From Lachnospiraceae bacterium (GTDB lineage: Bacteria > Bacillota > Clostridia > Lachnospirales > Lachnospiraceae): a stretch of DNA of 64,000 bases. Below are positions 62,695 to 64,000 of this stretch, one piece after another. Under the pieces are notes generated by a model. It saw nothing but the letters and a program-made list of their open reading frames with translations, was not told the origin of the DNA and did no database searches. Position 1 is the stretch's first letter, and each line of letters begins with the position of its first letter. Location of the stretch: contig JAFTGN010000004.1 of NCBI GenBank assembly GCA_017457865.1, positions 1 to 64,000 on the forward strand, written 5' to 3'. A program made the position numbers and the translations under genes.

Positions 62695-63954
62695 TTAATG
62701 AATTTCCACTGTCTGTATGTCTGCTCCCAGACGGATGAGATGTTCGTCAAGGGCTGCGTATCCTCTTTGAATATAAGTACAGTGGCAGATTTCTGTCGTA
62801 CCTTCTGCTGCCAGTGCTGCAATCACAAGTGCAGCGCCGCCCCGCAGATCTCTGGCACATACTTTTGTTCCTGTCAACCTTTGTACTCCTTGTATGACGG
62901 CTTTGTTTCCGTCAATGCAGATATCCGCCCCCATCTTTCTCAACTCCAGAGCCGTTTGAAAACGACCTTCAAATATGGTCTCATGAATGACAGATTTCCC
63001 CTCTGCACAGGAAAGCAATGCCATCATCTGAGACTGGACATCGGTGGGAAATCCTGGAAAAGGTGCCGTTCGCAAATAAGGAACCGGCCGCAGCCTGTCT
63101 TTGCGCCGCAAATATACTGCCCTTTGGTTGTGCATTACATCACAACCACAGATGGACAACGCAGTCAATACCCCTGTCAGTTGTCCCGGCAGGACATTTT
63201 CTACCATCAGTTCTCCACCACTGGCCGCAGCCGCAATCAGATAAGTAGAAGCCTCAATCCGATCTCCCATGACGGTGTACGCACTTTCCCGCAACCCCTC
63301 TACTCCGGTAATCACCAGTGTACTACTGCCAATCCCCTTGATCCGTGCACCCATTCCCTGCAACATGCGACAAAGATCACCAATTTCCGGCTCCCTGGCT
63401 GCATGATGCAGAATGGTATCTCCTTCTGCCAGCACTGCCGCCATGATCAGATTTTCTGTGGCACCTACCGACGGAAAAGGCAATCGGATCACATTGCCAT
63501 GTAAATGACATGCCGACGCATATAGCCATCCGTTTTCTTCTGTCAGCTCTGCGCCCATTTGCTGCAGACCTGCCACATGGATGTCCACTGGTCTGCTTCC
63601 AATGGAACAGCCTCCCGGCTGTCCCAACTTTGCCTCTCCGCATCTGGCAAGCAAAGGCCCCAACAAAAATACAGAAGAACGCATCTTCCCTGTCATACAA
63701 GACGATAAACTGACTGCCTCTATTGCAGATGCATCGATGACCAGTGAGCTGTCCTGCCATTTGACTTTACAACCCAGCTGTTCCAGAATCTCTATCATAT
63801 AAAACACATCCAGAATTTCCGGTACACCATGTAATACCGTGATACCCGGATACAGGATCGAGGCAGCCATCATGGGAAGTATGGCATTTTTGGAACCATG
63901 TGCCCGGATGCTGCCGGATAGTGCTCTGCCCCCTTTGATTCTCAGTATTGACAA
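62695..63954 (-). CDS. murA: UDP-N-acetylglucosamine 1-carboxyvinyltransferase
   Basis: The 419-residue enzyme adds enolpyruvyl to UDP-GlcNAc, the first committed step of peptidoglycan synthesis. It has GRALSGSIRAHGSKNAILPMMAAS, MRSSVFLLGPLLARCGEA, and QPGGCSIGSRPVDIHVAGL with the catalytic Cys that fosfomycin attacks, and DLRGGAALVIAALAAEG. All hallmarks are intact. First of the murA-divIB-ftsZ set in this window; its ribosome binding site GGGAGG is rather far from the ATG. Confidence 0.97.
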   Translation of the reverse strand: MSILRIKGGRALSGSIRAHGSKNAILPMMAASILYPGITVLHGVPEILDVFYMIEILEQLGCKVKWQDSSLVIDASAIEAVSLSSCMTGKMRSSVFLLGPLLARCGEAKLGQPGGCSIGSRPVDIHVAGLQQMGAELTEENGWLYASACHLHGNVIRLPFPSVGATENLIMAAVLAEGDTILHHAAREPEIGDLCRMLQGMGARIKGIGSSTLVITGVEGLRESAYTVMGDRIEASTYLIAAAASGGELMVENVLPGQLTGVLTALSICGCDVMHNQRAVYLRRKDRLRPVPYLRTAPFPGFPTDVQSQMMALLSCAEGKSVIHETIFEGRFQTALELRKMGADICIDGNKAVIQGVQRLTGTKVCARDLRGGAALVIAALAAEGTTEICHCTYIQRGYAALDEHLIRLGADIQTVEIH

Positions 63955-63982
63955 AACAATTCCTCCCTCATTTTGTTCATCC

Positions 63983-64000
63983 CGAAGCGAGTATGCTTCG
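63983..64000. repeat. palindrome at the window end
   Basis: CGAAGC, GAGTAT and GCTTCG form a 6-base perfect stem upstream of murA. It may be the start of a longer hairpin cut off by the window edge. Confidence 0.4.

Noticed and set aside
62641..63504. 287-codon plus-strand frame
   Set aside because: Antisense to murA; Cys- and His-rich translation with no domain.

Overview
The window looks like chromosomal DNA of a spore-forming, low-to-moderate GC Firmicute of class Clostridia, most likely Lachnospiraceae. The basis is the sporulation set (spoIIGA, sigE, sigG), the Clostridia-style division genes (murA, divIB, ftsZ), the mcsA-mcsB-clpC-radA stress cluster, strong AGGAGG ribosome binding sites, and TPP and preQ1-I riboswitches. 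The family-level assignment is inference from protein resemblance, not from an rRNA gene. Almost all large genes lie on the minus strand.

Layout. 0-6 kb: end of a possible transposase, a truncated AAA ATPase, a CDF metal transporter (+) and a DinG/Rad3-type helicase with an N-terminal nuclease-like domain. 6-10 kb: queT behind a preQ1-I riboswitch, tRNA-Trp (+), and an aldehyde dehydrogenase/alcohol dehydrogenase pair. 10-17 kb: radA, clpC, mcsB, mcsA and a GntR-type regulator where ctsR is expected. 17-20.5 kb: TPP riboswitch plus thiT (+), an unknown gene (+), and an AT-rich two-gene AAA ATPase/TOPRIM-like module that resembles phage-defence pairs. 20.6-29.2 kb: a long directon running pyrE, small membrane genes, vanZ-like, M29 aminopeptidase, purK, purE, purM, purN, purD. 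29.3-37.3 kb: an accessory block (unknown proteins, two lipoproteins, an ABC-2 type transporter) lying between pyrD and pyrE. 37.3-40.3 kb: pyrF-pyrK-pyrD. 40.4-45.3 kb: nitroreductase, flavin reductase, a DUF4143 ATPase (+) and oligoendopeptidase F. 45.9-50.3 kb: a heterodimeric ABC exporter preceded by a promoter, a 32-codon leader ORF and two terminator-like hairpins, the arrangement of a ribosome-mediated attenuator. 50.4-64 kb: PdaA-like lipoprotein deacetylase, sigG (+), glycosyltransferase, ABC-F protein, sigE, spoIIGA, two phosphonate-type genes, ftsZ, divIB, murA.

The most notable features are: (1) a family of long palindromic intergenic repeats, at least nine copies, sharing ATTGCGAAACT-like ends and a CGGTACT/AGTACCG inner stem, some with a near-identical nested core; (2) the leader-peptide/tandem-hairpin control region of the ABC exporter; (3) an McsB protein lacking residues normally essential for arginine kinase activity, in an operon without ctsR; (4) the overlapping ATPase/TOPRIM pair; (5) a spoIIGA gene whose predicted transcription start falls on its start codon, with a Spo0A-box-like sequence near -35. 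Several open reading frames run upstream into the repeats, so starts were chosen by ribosome binding sites rather than by longest frame.
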